NCBI GenBank assembly: GCA_011525845.1
Contig: WYBP01000014.1
Location: 1 to 64,000 of the forward strand
Direction: 5' to 3'
Origin: Gemmatimonadaceae bacterium
GTDB lineage: Bacteria; Gemmatimonadota; Gemmatimonadetes; Gemmatimonadales; Gemmatimonadaceae
Length of the DNA stretch: 64,000 bases
The translations under genes and the position numbers were made by a program. Positions 36,277-45,388 of this stretch are shown here, in pieces. Below the pieces are notes generated by a model. It ran no database searches. It saw nothing but the letters and a program-made list of their open reading frames with translations, and had not been told where the DNA came from. Every line of letters begins with the position of its first letter. The stretch's first letter is position 1.

Positions 36277-37533
36277 ATGTCGTCCTCTCCCATGCGCTCA
36301 GTCCTGCTCGCGATCGTCGCGGCCCTCCCGTTCGTGGCACCGCCGGTGCACGGTCAGTCCGTTCCGGTCACCATCCTCACCCACGCGACCGTGGTCGATG
36401 GCGTCAGCGCCACCCTCGTGCGGGACGCGACGATCGTCATCCGCGGCGGACGGATCGAGAGCGTGCGCGCAGCGGGAGCGGTCCCGTCGGTCCCCGCGGG
36501 CGCGACGGTCATAGACCTCGGGGGCCGCTTCGTGGCGCCGGGGTTGATCGACGCGCACACGCACATCGCGACCCTGGCGAACGCGCGCCGCGCGCTCTTC
36601 TCCGGCGTCACCACCGTGCGCTCCGCCAGCGTGCCGGCGTTCCAGGACGTCGCGATGCGCGCCGAGGCGCGTGCCGGCCAGGTCGTTGCTCCCGACGTGC
36701 TCGCGACGGGCGTCTTCGTCACGCCGAACCTCGGCGAATCGGTGCTCGCGGACGCGCGACTCGGCGCGCTCGCCGGCGGGGTGAACACCACCGCCGAGCT
36801 GCAGGCGCTCGTGCGCGTGAACCTCGACCGGGGCGTCGACTGGATCAAGACGCGCGGGACGGAACGCGCGGGGCTGCCGGACACCGATCCGCGGAAGCAG
36901 GTCTACGACGAGGCGCAGCTGCGCACGATCGTCGAGACGGCGGCCGAGCGGGGGATCCCTGTGATGGCGCACGCGCACGGCGACGAGGGCGCCTACGCCG
37001 CCGTGGCCGCGGGCGCGCGCAGCATCGAGCACGGCACCTACCTGTCGGACTCCACGCTCCGCCTGATGCGTGCGAAGGGCGCCTGGCTCGTGCCCACGCT
37101 CTCCACGGTGGTGGACCTCACGCAGCCGGGGGGCGACTATGACGATCCGGTGCTCGTGCTCCGCGGCCAGCACATGGCTCCGCGTCTCGAGGAGACGATC
37201 CGCCGCGCGCACGCGCTCGGCGTGCGGCTCGTGACCGGCGCCGACACCGACTACGGTCCCGAGAGCGTGACGCGGATCGCCCACGAGGTGATGCGCTTCG
37301 CCGCGCTGGGGCTCACGCCGGTGGAGGCCCTCGCCACCGCCACCAGTGGCGCGGCGGAACTGCTCGGCATCGGCGCACGGACGGGTCGCGTCGCAGTCGG
37401 ACTGGAGGCCGACCTGATCGTCCTCGAGCGGAACCCGCTGGAGGACCCCGGGGCGCTTCAGGATGTGCTGGTGGTCATCACCGACGGCCGGGTGGTGCTC
37501 AACCGCCTGCCGTTCGGCCGCGCGCCGCGCTGA
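36277..37533 (+). CDS. Secreted imidazolonepropionase-like amidohydrolase
   Basis: A 418-residue metal-dependent hydrolase with a signal peptide (MRSVLLAIVAALPFVAPPVHGQ). Metal and catalytic motifs: LIDAHTHIATL, a carboxylated-Lys candidate in DWIKTRG, PVMAHAHGDEG, SIEHGTYL and the Asp in TGADTDYG. The pattern matches secreted prolidase or imidazolonepropionase-like enzymes that cleave peptide or cyclic amide bonds. The start is ATG 36277; the ATG at 36292 is an alternative. It is divergent from the ferredoxin pair. Confidence 0.9.
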   Translation: MSSSPMRSVLLAIVAALPFVAPPVHGQSVPVTILTHATVVDGVSATLVRDATIVIRGGRIESVRAAGAVPSVPAGATVIDLGGRFVAPGLIDAHTHIATLANARRALFSGVTTVRSASVPAFQDVAMRAEARAGQVVAPDVLATGVFVTPNLGESVLADARLGALAGGVNTTAELQALVRVNLDRGVDWIKTRGTERAGLPDTDPRKQVYDEAQLRTIVETAAERGIPVMAHAHGDEGAYAAVAAGARSIEHGTYLSDSTLRLMRAKGAWLVPTLSTVVDLTQPGGDYDDPVLVLRGQHMAPRLEETIRRAHALGVRLVTGADTDYGPESVTRIAHEVMRFAALGLTPVEALATATSGAAELLGIGARTGRVAVGLEADLIVLERNPLEDPGALQDVLVVITDGRVVLNRLPFGRAPR

Positions 37534-37599
37534 CCGTCGTCTCGCGATGCCCGGCTAGATTGCACGCAGGCATCGTTCGCACCTCACCCGGAGTGGATC

Positions 37600-38028
37600 G
37601 TGACGGGAGCAGCACCCAGGAAGGAGAACCGCGTGGTGGTCCGCTGGGACGGGGACCATCGCTTCGACGCCAGCCGGCTCGGCAGCCAGCACACCATCCG
37701 CATCGACGCCGATGCGACGACGGGGCCGGGACCGGTGGACACGCTGCTCAGCTCGCTCGCCGCGTGCACGGCGGTCGACGTCGTGGACATCCTCGAGAAG
37801 CGGCGCACGCCGGTGGAGGGGCTGACGATCGACGTGCACGGCGAGCGCGCGATGTCGACGCCGGCGCGGCTCACGCGGATCGTGCTCGCCTACCGGATGC
37901 GCGGCAACGGCATCGAGCGCGCGCACGCCGAGCGCGCGATCGAGCTGGCCGTGACGAAGTACTGCTCGGTGCGCGACTCGCTCGACCCAGCGATGCCCGT
38001 GGAGTGGACGCTCGAGCTCGAGACCTGA
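37600..38028 (+). CDS. OsmC/Ohr family peroxiredoxin-like protein
   Basis: A 142-residue OsmC-type protein. The two redox Cys are in LAACTAVDVVDIL and KYCSVRDSL, spaced as in OsmC/YhfA. The family reduces organic hydroperoxides with thiols. The start is GTG 37600, giving a basic N-terminus (PRKENRVVVRWDG). It follows the amidohydrolase by 66 bp and converges on the orphan TonB-plug gene with 7 bp between stops. The C-terminal strand MPVEWTLELE is intact, so it looks complete. Confidence 0.93.
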   Translation: MTGAAPRKENRVVVRWDGDHRFDASRLGSQHTIRIDADATTGPGPVDTLLSSLAACTAVDVVDILEKRRTPVEGLTIDVHGERAMSTPARLTRIVLAYRMRGNGIERAHAERAIELAVTKYCSVRDSLDPAMPVEWTLELET

Positions 38029-38035
38029 GCGCGGC

Positions 38036-38857
38036 TCAGTAGCCGTCGCGCGTCCAGACGGCGATCAGGCCGCAGCGCCGGTCCAGTCCGGAGAACTGCT
38101 GGGGCGTGGTGGAGGGTCCTGAGTAGACCTCGATGCCGGCGATCTCGCGCGGCGTGGGCAGCAGCTCCAGTGGGAATCGCGGCGGCATCGGGATGCCGTC
38201 GATCACCACCGCCATCGCGCAGGCGTTCGCGCCGTCGCCGAAGAGCGATCCCCCCTCGCGCTTGCTGATCGCCACGAGCTCCGGGATGCCGCTCGCATTG
38301 TGGCTCGGCGTGAGGGTGATCGAGGGCGCGTAGCGGAGGTAGTCCGCCGAGACCGGGAGGTTGCGCCGCTCGATCTCGGCCTGGGTGAGGAAGAACCCGA
38401 CGCCTTCCTTCCGGCGCCGCTCGAACTCGAGCATCCGCTGCGAGGCCGGTGCCTCGCGGACCTCGACGCCGGCGAGCAGCTGCACCGCGGGCTCCATCGT
38501 GAAGTTGAGCCGCAGCGTGTCGCGCGCGTTCACGCCGATGATGGCGGACACGGGGCGGAATCCGAGCCGGCGCACGATCAGCAGGTACTGGCCGGCGGGC
38601 ACGTCCACGAACTGGAAGCGCCCGCTGGCGTTGGTCTGCAGCTTGATGTCGGTGCGGAGGACCACGACCTCGGCGAAGGCGACCGGCCGGAGCGCCGTGT
38701 CGGACACGAAGCCATCGATGACGCCGTTGGCCGACGCCGGTCGCGCGGGGGCGCCCCGCCGCACCGGGTCGATGTACTGCCCAGCCACGACGCGCGGCGC
38801 GACACCGAGGGTGGACGCCAGCAGCAGGCCGACCGCGAGGGTATTCATGCGCATCAC
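38036..38857 (-). CDS. Carboxypeptidase-like regulatory domain plus TonB plug protein, no barrel
   Basis: A 273-residue exported protein. After a signal peptide (LAVGLLLASTLGVAPRVVAG) comes a carboxypeptidase-type regulatory beta-sandwich (GVIDGFVSDTALRPVAFAEVVV, GRFQFVDVPAGQYLLIVRRLGF) and then a plug-like domain (MAVVIDGIPMP, EIAGIEVYSG, CGLIAVWTR), the N-terminal architecture of SusC-type receptors. It ends where the barrel should begin, so it is an orphan plug protein rather than a transporter. It could modulate a receptor or scaffold other surface proteins. It is transcribed away from the susC-like gene 241 bp off. Confidence 0.85.
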   Translation of the reverse strand: MMRMNTLAVGLLLASTLGVAPRVVAGQYIDPVRRGAPARPASANGVIDGFVSDTALRPVAFAEVVVLRTDIKLQTNASGRFQFVDVPAGQYLLIVRRLGFRPVSAIIGVNARDTLRLNFTMEPAVQLLAGVEVREAPASQRMLEFERRRKEGVGFFLTQAEIERRNLPVSADYLRYAPSITLTPSHNASGIPELVAISKREGGSLFGDGANACAMAVVIDGIPMPPRFPLELLPTPREIAGIEVYSGPSTTPQQFSGLDRRCGLIAVWTRDGY

Positions 38858-39097
38858 TGGAGGCTACACCGGGGTCCTCCCTCCGGTCCAGACGTCGGCA
38901 TCCTCCCGAACGGATGCCGAACATGTCCTTTTTCCCGGAAACCCGCAATCTCAACGTTCGGCGCCTTGCGTCCGTCAGGGGAAACGTGACATATCACTCG
39001 CGCAGCGGAGCGCGCGGGCCGGTGGACCGGCCGACGAGGCGCCGCTGATGTTCCCGCAGTGAACCCCTATCAACAGTTGTTCGGAGGAGACTTGGGT

Positions 39098-42000
39098 ATG
39101 CGACGGCTCGTGTCGGCGGCGATCGCGCTGTGCCTGGCGATCGGCGGCGTTTCCCTTGAGGCGCAGGGCACGCGAGAGATCACAGGCAAGGTGACACAGG
39201 TGGGAGGCGCTCCGCTGGTCGAGGTGAGCGTGAGCGTGCTCGGCGCCTCGCTCGGCGCGCGCTCCAATGAGAATGGCGAGTACCGCCTGCGCGTGCCGCA
39301 GGGCGAGGTCACGCTGCTCGTGCGCGCCATCGGCTACAAGCGGCAGACGGTCAAGGTGGATGCGAACACCAGCACGCAGGACTTCGTGATGGAGAAGGAC
39401 GTCCTCCAGCTCGAGGGCGTGACGGTCACCGGCCAGGCCACGACGATCGACCGGCGCAACTCCACGACCGCGGTGGCGGGCGTGAACGCCGAGGAGCTGA
39501 TGCGCGTGCCGGCGCGTTCGATCGAGAACCAGCTCTCGGGCAAGGTGCTCGGCGCGCGGATCCTCGAGAACAACGGTGCCCCCGGCGGCGGCGCGCAGAT
39601 CCAGATCCGCGGCTCGACCTCCGTGCTCGGCCAGGGTGACCCGCTCTACGTGATCGACGGCATCATCGTCTCCAACGCGACGATCCCGAACGGCCTCAAC
39701 TCGATCTCGCGCGCGGGCGGCGGCATCGGCGGCGTGCAGGACAACGCGGTCAACCGCCTGGCGGACATCAGCCCGTCGGACATCGAGAACGTCGAGGTGC
39801 TGAAGTCGGCGGCGGCGTCGGCCATCTACGGCTCGCGCGCCACGAACGGCGTGGTGGTGATCACCACCAAGCGCGGGCGCAGCGGCCAGCCGAGCTGGAA
39901 CCTCACGCAGCGCGTGGGCACTGCGGCGCTCTCGCGGAAGATCGGGTTCCGGAAGTGGGCGACGATCAACGACCTCGTCCCGGCGTCGGACACGACGCTC
40001 TGGGTCGGCAACGCGGCCGCGGTGGGCGTCGCTCGCACTCTCTGCAACCCGAACTGCACGAACTACGACTACGAGCAGCAGCTCTACGGGCGCACGGACC
40101 CGACCTTCGAGACGATCCTGAGCACCCGGGGCGGCGCCGGCAACACCAAGTACTTCGGCTCCATCTCCGACAAGCAGGAAGCCGGGATCATGCTCCGCAC
40201 CGGCGCGCGCCGCACCTCGGGGCGCATCAACCTCGACCAGGCGATCGGGGAGAACTTCAACCTCTCCGGCGGCGTGGGCGTGACGCGCAACTTCCTGCAG
40301 CGCGGCGTCTCGAACAACAACAACGCCGGCATCTCGCCGACCTATGACCTCGGGTACATCCCGCACGTCATCGACATGCGGCAGCGGCCGGACGGCAGCT
40401 GGCCGGTGAACCCGTTCTACGCCGGCGGCACGTCGGTGTCGAACCCGTTCGCCAACGCCGAGTACATCAAGAACAACGAGGAGACCTGGCGTCAGACCGG
40501 CAACGTGCGCGCGGCCTGGCAGGCGCTCTCCACCGCCGAGCACAACGTCAACATCTCGTATCTCGGCGGGCTCGACCGGTTCCAGCAGGAGGGGCTCGCG
40601 TACTCCCCGAACTTCCTGCAGTTCGAGCCGAATGACGGACAGGCCGGCACCTCCGCGACCTCGACGTCGCAGGTCTTCCAGATGAACCAGAGCATCAACG
40701 TCGTCTGGACGTACACCCCGGCGACCTGGTGGATCGGCAACCTCACCACGTCGTTCGGCGCCACGTCCGAGGACCAGACACAGCGCACCTTCCGCACGCT
40801 CGGCCGCGGCCTGATCCCGACCGTGGGGCTGAGCTCTGGCGCCGCCGTGACGACCGTCGAGGACTTCCGGACCGAGTTCCGCGACCAGTCCTTCTACCTG
40901 AACGAGCAGGCGCTCTTCCTGAACGAGGCGCTCATCGTGGGCATCGGCTTCCGCGCCGACCGTTCGTCGGCGAACGGTGACCGCGAGAAGTTCCACACCT
41001 TCCCGAAGTATCAGGCCGCGTACCGGTTCGAGCGGCCCTGGTGGGCGTCGGAGTACACGGACGAGATCAAGCTCCGCGCGTCGTGGGGGCAGTCGGGGAA
41101 CCGCCCGCGCTGGGCGGACCGCGACATCCTCTTCGCGAACGGCGGGATCATCGGCGGCGGCGGGTCGCTCGTCTCGGCGGGAACGCTCGGCAACGCGAAC
41201 ATCAAGCCGGAGATCATGACCGAGACGGAACTCGGGATCGACTTCGCCATGTTCGGCGAGCGGCTGAACATGGAGATCACGAACTTCAACCGCACGATCA
41301 CCGATCTCCTGCTGACCTTCCCGCTGCCTCCCTCCTCCGGGCTCACGCAGCAGATCATCAACGGGGGCCAGCTCTCCGTGAAGGGGTGGGAGATCGGGGC
41401 GACCGGCATCCCGTACCAGCGCGGTGACTTCATCTGGACCTCGCGGATCAACTTCGCGAAGAACCGCCAGATGGTGGACACCATCCCGGTGCCGTCGTTC
41501 AACGTCCTGGGCTCGTTCGGCGCCACGTATGGCCGCAACCGCATCGTGTCCGGCGAGCGCTCCACCTGGGTGTGGGCGAACGCGCCGCTGCGTCCGGGCA
41601 CCACGCCGGGCACCTTCGTCACCGCCGACACGATCATCGGCGACTCGAACCCGGCCCACCAGATGCAGTTCACGAACGACTTCAGCTGGAAGAGCTGGAC
41701 GCTCTCCACGCTGGTCGACTGGCGCAACGCCGGCCTCGTCTCGAACATGACGAACAACCTCTGGGACGAGGGGGGCAACTCGCGCGACTTCGACGACCCG
41801 TCGCCGATCCCGGGGCAGACGCTGGGCGAGTACCGCTACAGCACGGTCTTCTCGAGCGGTGACAGCCGGGTCTACATGCAGTACGGCTCGTTCGTGAAGG
41901 TGCGTGAGATCACGGTGTCGTACACCGCGCCGTCCGAGTTCACGGCGAAGTACCTGCGCGGCGCGAAGGACCTCCGCATGAGCCTCAGCGGGCGCAACCT

Positions 42001-42136
42001 GTTCACGAAGTCCGATTATTGGTCGTACGACCCGGAGTTCAACAACTTCGGCAACACGAACTTCAATCGCTTCATCGACCTCGCGCCCTTCCCGACGAGC
42101 CGCCAGTTCTTCCTCAGCGTCGAGATCGGGTACTGA
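39098..42136 (+). CDS. SusC/RagA family TonB-linked outer membrane protein
   Basis: A 1012-residue outer membrane receptor. ATG 39098 follows GGAGGAGA closely and opens the signal peptide (MRRLVSAAIALCLAIGGVSLEAQ); the GTG at 39059 is less likely. A regulatory domain (EITGKVTQVGGAPLVEVSV, GEYRLRVPQGEVTLLVRAIGY) is followed by the plug (LYVIDGIIVSNATIPNG, IENVEVLKSAAASAIYGSRA, VVVITTKRG) and a long beta barrel ending with an aromatic-rich last strand (SVEIGY). It imports a nutrient with its SusD partner using TonB energy; the ligand is unknown and no polysaccharide-degrading gene is adjacent. Confidence 0.95.
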   Translation: MRRLVSAAIALCLAIGGVSLEAQGTREITGKVTQVGGAPLVEVSVSVLGASLGARSNENGEYRLRVPQGEVTLLVRAIGYKRQTVKVDANTSTQDFVMEKDVLQLEGVTVTGQATTIDRRNSTTAVAGVNAEELMRVPARSIENQLSGKVLGARILENNGAPGGGAQIQIRGSTSVLGQGDPLYVIDGIIVSNATIPNGLNSISRAGGGIGGVQDNAVNRLADISPSDIENVEVLKSAAASAIYGSRATNGVVVITTKRGRSGQPSWNLTQRVGTAALSRKIGFRKWATINDLVPASDTTLWVGNAAAVGVARTLCNPNCTNYDYEQQLYGRTDPTFETILSTRGGAGNTKYFGSISDKQEAGIMLRTGARRTSGRINLDQAIGENFNLSGGVGVTRNFLQRGVSNNNNAGISPTYDLGYIPHVIDMRQRPDGSWPVNPFYAGGTSVSNPFANAEYIKNNEETWRQTGNVRAAWQALSTAEHNVNISYLGGLDRFQQEGLAYSPNFLQFEPNDGQAGTSATSTSQVFQMNQSINVVWTYTPATWWIGNLTTSFGATSEDQTQRTFRTLGRGLIPTVGLSSGAAVTTVEDFRTEFRDQSFYLNEQALFLNEALIVGIGFRADRSSANGDREKFHTFPKYQAAYRFERPWWASEYTDEIKLRASWGQSGNRPRWADRDILFANGGIIGGGGSLVSAGTLGNANIKPEIMTETELGIDFAMFGERLNMEITNFNRTITDLLLTFPLPPSSGLTQQIINGGQLSVKGWEIGATGIPYQRGDFIWTSRINFAKNRQMVDTIPVPSFNVLGSFGATYGRNRIVSGERSTWVWANAPLRPGTTPGTFVTADTIIGDSNPAHQMQFTNDFSWKSWTLSTLVDWRNAGLVSNMTNNLWDEGGNSRDFDDPSPIPGQTLGEYRYSTVFSSGDSRVYMQYGSFVKVREITVSYTAPSEFTAKYLRGAKDLRMSLSGRNLFTKSDYWSYDPEFNNFGNTNFNRFIDLAPFPTSRQFFLSVEIGY

Positions 42137-42138
42137 TC

Positions 42139-43602
42139 ATGACCACCAACATCATTCGTCGCCGCGTCGCGGCGCTCTCGAGGATCCCCATGTCGAAGGG
42201 TCTCGTCCTCGGCCTGGCCTCTGCCGCCCTGCTCGTCTCGGCGTGCAGTGCCGACCGACTCACCGTTCCGAACCCCAACTCGCCGACGGTCTCCGGCGCG
42301 TCGGCGGACCCGAACGCCCTGCAGTTGCAGGCCACGGGCCTGCTGCGCCAGCTGCGCGGCGGACGCGGGGCGTACATCACCGCGACCGCGCGCTTCGGCC
42401 GCGAGGGCTACATCTACACGCCGAACGAGGGGCGCAACACCTCGCACTACCTGACCGGCCTCCCCGGCCAGAACAAGCTCGACCCGGCGGGGTTCGCCGT
42501 GGGCGTGTGGGCCGGCAACTACGGCAACCTGCGCGACATCTTCAACTTCAAGGCCGTGGTGGCGTCCAGCGCGACGCTCAGTGCCGCGCAGAAGAGCGCG
42601 GCCACCGGGTTCGCGCGCACCATCGAGGCCCTGGAGCTGCTGTACGTGATCTCCACGCGCGACACGCTGGGTGCCGTGGTGCAGATCAACGACAACGCCT
42701 CCGACCTCGCGCCCTTCGTCTCGCGCGACTCGGTGTACCGCTACATCGTGAACTCGCTCAACGCCGCGGACGCGGAACTCGCGGCGGGCGGCACGGCGTT
42801 CCCGTTCGCGCTGCACGCGGGGTTCGCGGGCTTCAACACCCCGACGACCTTCCGCCTCTTCAACCGGGCGATCACGGCCCGGGCGGCGGCGTACTGGGCG
42901 ACCTCGGGCGGTGGTGCCACGGCGTGGACGCAGGCGCAGACGGCCATCGCGGCGTCGTTCCTCAACCGCACGCCGGCCAACGCGGCGGCGATGAACGTGG
43001 GCGCCTACCACATCTACTCGCTCGCCACGGGTGATGCCGCCAACGGCATCGACCGCATCGGGAACTCCGACTTCCTGACGCACCCGAGCTACGCGACGGA
43101 CGTGACGCCGGGCGACCTCCGCGCCTCCAAGTGGGCGGTGCTCGCCGTCCCGCGCAACGCACCGCAGGGACTCGGGATCGCGACCAACCTCGCGATGAAC
43201 GTGTACGCCACCCAGTCCACCAACGTGCCGATCATCCGGAACGAGGAGCTCGTGCTGCTCGACGCCGAGATCCGGCTCGCCACCGGCGACAAGGCCGGTG
43301 CGCTGGCGAACATCAACGTGGTGCGGGCGGTCTCCGGCGGGCTCGGGGCCTCCTCTCTCACGGTGGCGTCGTCCGACGCGGCGTTCGTCGACGCGATCCT
43401 GCGGGAGAAGCGGTTCTCCCTGCTGGCCGAGGGGCACCGCTGGGTGGACATGCGGCGGTACGGGCGGCTGAACCAGCTGCCCCTGGACATCACCACGGGC
43501 AACAACGCGCACTTCATCGCGCGCGTGATGCCGGTGCCGCAGGCGGAGTGCCTCGTCCGGGCCCGCTCGACGAACCCGGCGCTGGCAGGACCGGGGTGCT
43601 GA
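42139..43602 (+). CDS. SusD/RagB family nutrient-binding lipoprotein
   Basis: A 487-residue surface lipoprotein that begins 2 nt after the SusC-like gene, in the same operon. The signal (MSKGLVLGLASAALLVSAC) ends in a lipobox; translation probably starts at ATG 42139, with ATG 42190 possible. The body is helical (TPR-like SusD fold), with LEALELLYVIS, SDLAPFVSRDSVYRYIV, a RNEELVLLDAEIRLATGD segment and ILREKRFSLLAEGHRWVDMRRYG near the C-terminus, as in SusD. It captures the ligand over the receptor barrel. Confidence 0.93.
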   Translation: MTTNIIRRRVAALSRIPMSKGLVLGLASAALLVSACSADRLTVPNPNSPTVSGASADPNALQLQATGLLRQLRGGRGAYITATARFGREGYIYTPNEGRNTSHYLTGLPGQNKLDPAGFAVGVWAGNYGNLRDIFNFKAVVASSATLSAAQKSAATGFARTIEALELLYVISTRDTLGAVVQINDNASDLAPFVSRDSVYRYIVNSLNAADAELAAGGTAFPFALHAGFAGFNTPTTFRLFNRAITARAAAYWATSGGGATAWTQAQTAIAASFLNRTPANAAAMNVGAYHIYSLATGDAANGIDRIGNSDFLTHPSYATDVTPGDLRASKWAVLAVPRNAPQGLGIATNLAMNVYATQSTNVPIIRNEELVLLDAEIRLATGDKAGALANINVVRAVSGGLGASSLTVASSDAAFVDAILREKRFSLLAEGHRWVDMRRYGRLNQLPLDITTGNNAHFIARVMPVPQAECLVRARSTNPALAGPGC

Positions 43603-43633
43603 TCGGGCACGCGCGGCACAGCAGCTGATCGAA

Positions 43634-43670
43634 CACGAAGGGCCCGGCGGATCGCGCCGGGCCCTTCGTG
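43634..43670. terminator. 16-bp perfect hairpin, bidirectional terminator
   Basis: CACGAAGGGCCCGGCG (43634-43649) pairs perfectly with CGCCGGGCCCTTCGTG (43655-43670), loop GATCG. It lies between the convergent SusD-like and MoaB-like genes. There is no long U-run, but the stem is the strongest in the window and should stop transcription from both sides. Confidence 0.8.
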
Positions 43671-43685
43671 CGTCCCGCCCCTCCG

Positions 43686-44213
43686 CTAGCGCCGGATCTC
43701 GCGCATGAGGTGACCGAGCTCCGGCAGCAGGATCCGCTCCAGCGCCAGCTCGACCGCGGCCTGCGATCCGGGGAGCGAGACGACGAGCTTCCCCTTGGCG
43801 CTGCCGGCGGTGGCGCGCGAAAGGATCGCCGCGGTGCCGACCTGCTCCTGGAAGCCGAGCATGCGGAAGAGTTCCCCGAACCCCGGGATCTCCTTGTCCA
43901 GCAGGGGACGCACGGCCTCGATCGTTCGGTCGCGCGACCCCAGCCCGGTCCCCCCCGTGACGATGATGACGTCCAGGTCCTCGCGGGCGAGCCAGACCTT
44001 GAGGTGCGCGCGGACCCGCGGCTCCTCGTTCGGCAGGAGCCCGTGGTCCTGCACGGTGTGCCCGCGGACCGTGAGCGACTCCCGGATGAACGGGCCCGAG
44101 ACATCGGTCTCCACGGTGCGCGAGTCGCTCACGGTGAGCACGGCGCACCGGAGGTGCTCGAACCGGCGGGCATCCTCGCGGTGCTCGCGCGTGCCTTCGG
44201 GGAGTGCGGTCAC
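43686..44213 (-). CDS. moaB: MoaB/MogA family molybdenum cofactor protein
   Basis: A 175-residue protein of the molybdopterin-binding fold. Motifs: CAVLTVSDSRT at the N-terminus, VIIVTGGTGLGSRDRT with the GGTG loop, PGFGELFRML, AILSRATAGSAKGKLVVSLPGS with the SRATAG turn. The family adenylylates molybdopterin or helps moly-cofactor assembly. No other moa gene is near. The N-terminal 20 residues (TREHREDARR) are extra and could mean a later start. It is divergent from the cytochrome gene. Confidence 0.93.
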   Translation of the reverse strand: MTALPEGTREHREDARRFEHLRCAVLTVSDSRTVETDVSGPFIRESLTVRGHTVQDHGLLPNEEPRVRAHLKVWLAREDLDVIIVTGGTGLGSRDRTIEAVRPLLDKEIPGFGELFRMLGFQEQVGTAAILSRATAGSAKGKLVVSLPGSQAAVELALERILLPELGHLMREIRR

Positions 44214-44323
44214 GGGGCGGTCACCTGGACGGATCCCTGGTTCTCACGTCGTGGAGGCAGCGGGTACATTACGAAGTATGCGCTCCCGGACCCGCGGCGC
44301 ATACCCACCCAGGAGGTCCCGTC

Positions 44324-44869
44324 ATGCCCGCTCCACGCTCCACCACGTCGCTCGCGCTCCTGTCCGTCCTCGCGCTCGTCGCGTGCGGTGGGGGCAGTGA
44401 CTCCGCGCCTGCCGCAAAGGCGGGCGATGGCGCCGCCACCCCCGCTCCCGCTTCGACTCCCGCCACCTCGGTCGCCACGGCCACCAGCGCCACCGACTCG
44501 ATCGGCCGGCAGGTGTTCATGACCTGCTCCACCTGCCACCAGGCGAACGGCCAGGGGATCCCGGGCACCTACCCCCCGCTCGCGGGCTCCCACATCGCGA
44601 CCGGCGCCCCGGAGATCCCGATCGCGATCGTGCTGCACGGGATGTCGGGCCCGCTCACGGTCGAGGGGAAGACGTACAACAACCTGATGACCGCGTGGGG
44701 TCCGATGTTCAACGACGTGCAGGTGGCCGCGGTGCTGACGTACGTGCGCTCGCAGTGGGGCAACAGCGCGCCCCCCGTGACCGCCGCACAGGTCGCCGCC
44801 GTGCGGGCCAAGACCAGTGCGCGGAAGACGCCCTGGACCTGGCCTGAGCTGCAGGCGTTCAAGTTCTGA
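44324..44869 (+). CDS. Lipoprotein cytochrome c, class I
   Basis: A 181-residue lipoprotein from ATG 44324, with AGGAGG 8 nt upstream. The signal ends in a lipobox (LALVAC), followed by an Ala/Thr/Ser linker and a single cytochrome c domain. The heme site is CSTCH in MTCSTCHQANGQGIPG, and the Met ligand is likely in NNLMTAWGPMFND. It carries electrons on the periplasmic face, probably toward a terminal oxidase. A CcmH-like gene starts 8 nt after its stop, consistent with shared cytochrome c maturation. Confidence 0.92.
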   Translation: MPAPRSTTSLALLSVLALVACGGGSDSAPAAKAGDGAATPAPASTPATSVATATSATDSIGRQVFMTCSTCHQANGQGIPGTYPPLAGSHIATGAPEIPIAIVLHGMSGPLTVEGKTYNNLMTAWGPMFNDVQVAAVLTYVRSQWGNSAPPVTAAQVAAVRAKTSARKTPWTWPELQAFKF

Positions 44870-44877
44870 GGCCGGCC

Positions 44878-45384
44878 GTGCGCCGTTCGTTGCGGCTCTG
44901 GCTGCCGCTGCTCGCGATCGCCGCGCTCCCGTTCCTGGGCACGGCGGTCGCCGCACCGGCGCACGCACAGGCGGTCGAGCCGCGCTACTCGCAGGAGATC
45001 GAACGCGAGGCCAGGCGGCTCTTCGGCGAGATCCTCAGCCCGTACTGCCCGGGCCTCACGCTCACCTCGTGCCCGAGCGAGGGGGCGTTCATCCTGAAGG
45101 ACTCCATCCGCGCGGAACTGGCGGCGGGACGCACGCCGGACCAGGTGATGCAGGGGCTCGAGAACCGCTTCGGGCCCGCCATCCACGCGCGCCCGCCGGC
45201 CACCGGGTTCGGGCTGCTCGCCTGGATCGGTCCGTTCGTGCTGATCGGAGTGGCCGGGCTCGGGATCACCTGGTGGGTGCGTTCCTCGGCGCGCGCGGCT
45301 CCAACGGTGGCGGCGCCCCCCGACGACGGGCTCGATGCGGCGGCACGGGCACGACTCGACGCCGCGCTCCGCGTCGACCCCTGA
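44878..45384 (+). CDS. CcmH/NrfF-like cytochrome c maturation protein, altered Cys motif
   Basis: A 168-residue protein starting at GTG 44878. A signal peptide (LWLPLLAIAALPFLGTAVA) is followed by a helical region with ILKDSIRAELAAGRTPDQVMQGLENRFG and a C-terminal membrane helix (WIGPFVLIGVAGLGITWWV), the CcmH/NrfF layout. The usual LRCxxC heme-thiol motif is replaced by SPYCPGLTLTSCPS, with the two Cys eight residues apart, so thiol chemistry may be different or need a partner. It follows the cytochrome c gene by 8 nt. Function is inferred from fold and context. Confidence 0.85.
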   Translation: MRRSLRLWLPLLAIAALPFLGTAVAAPAHAQAVEPRYSQEIEREARRLFGEILSPYCPGLTLTSCPSEGAFILKDSIRAELAAGRTPDQVMQGLENRFGPAIHARPPATGFGLLAWIGPFVLIGVAGLGITWWVRSSARAAPTVAAPPDDGLDAAARARLDAALRVDP

Positions 45385-45388
45385 CCCG

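Noticed and set aside
38975..41659. Long minus-strand frame opposite the SusC-like gene
   Set aside because: Composition is that of an antisense shadow (Arg, His, Val, Asp) and it lacks a signal or domain.
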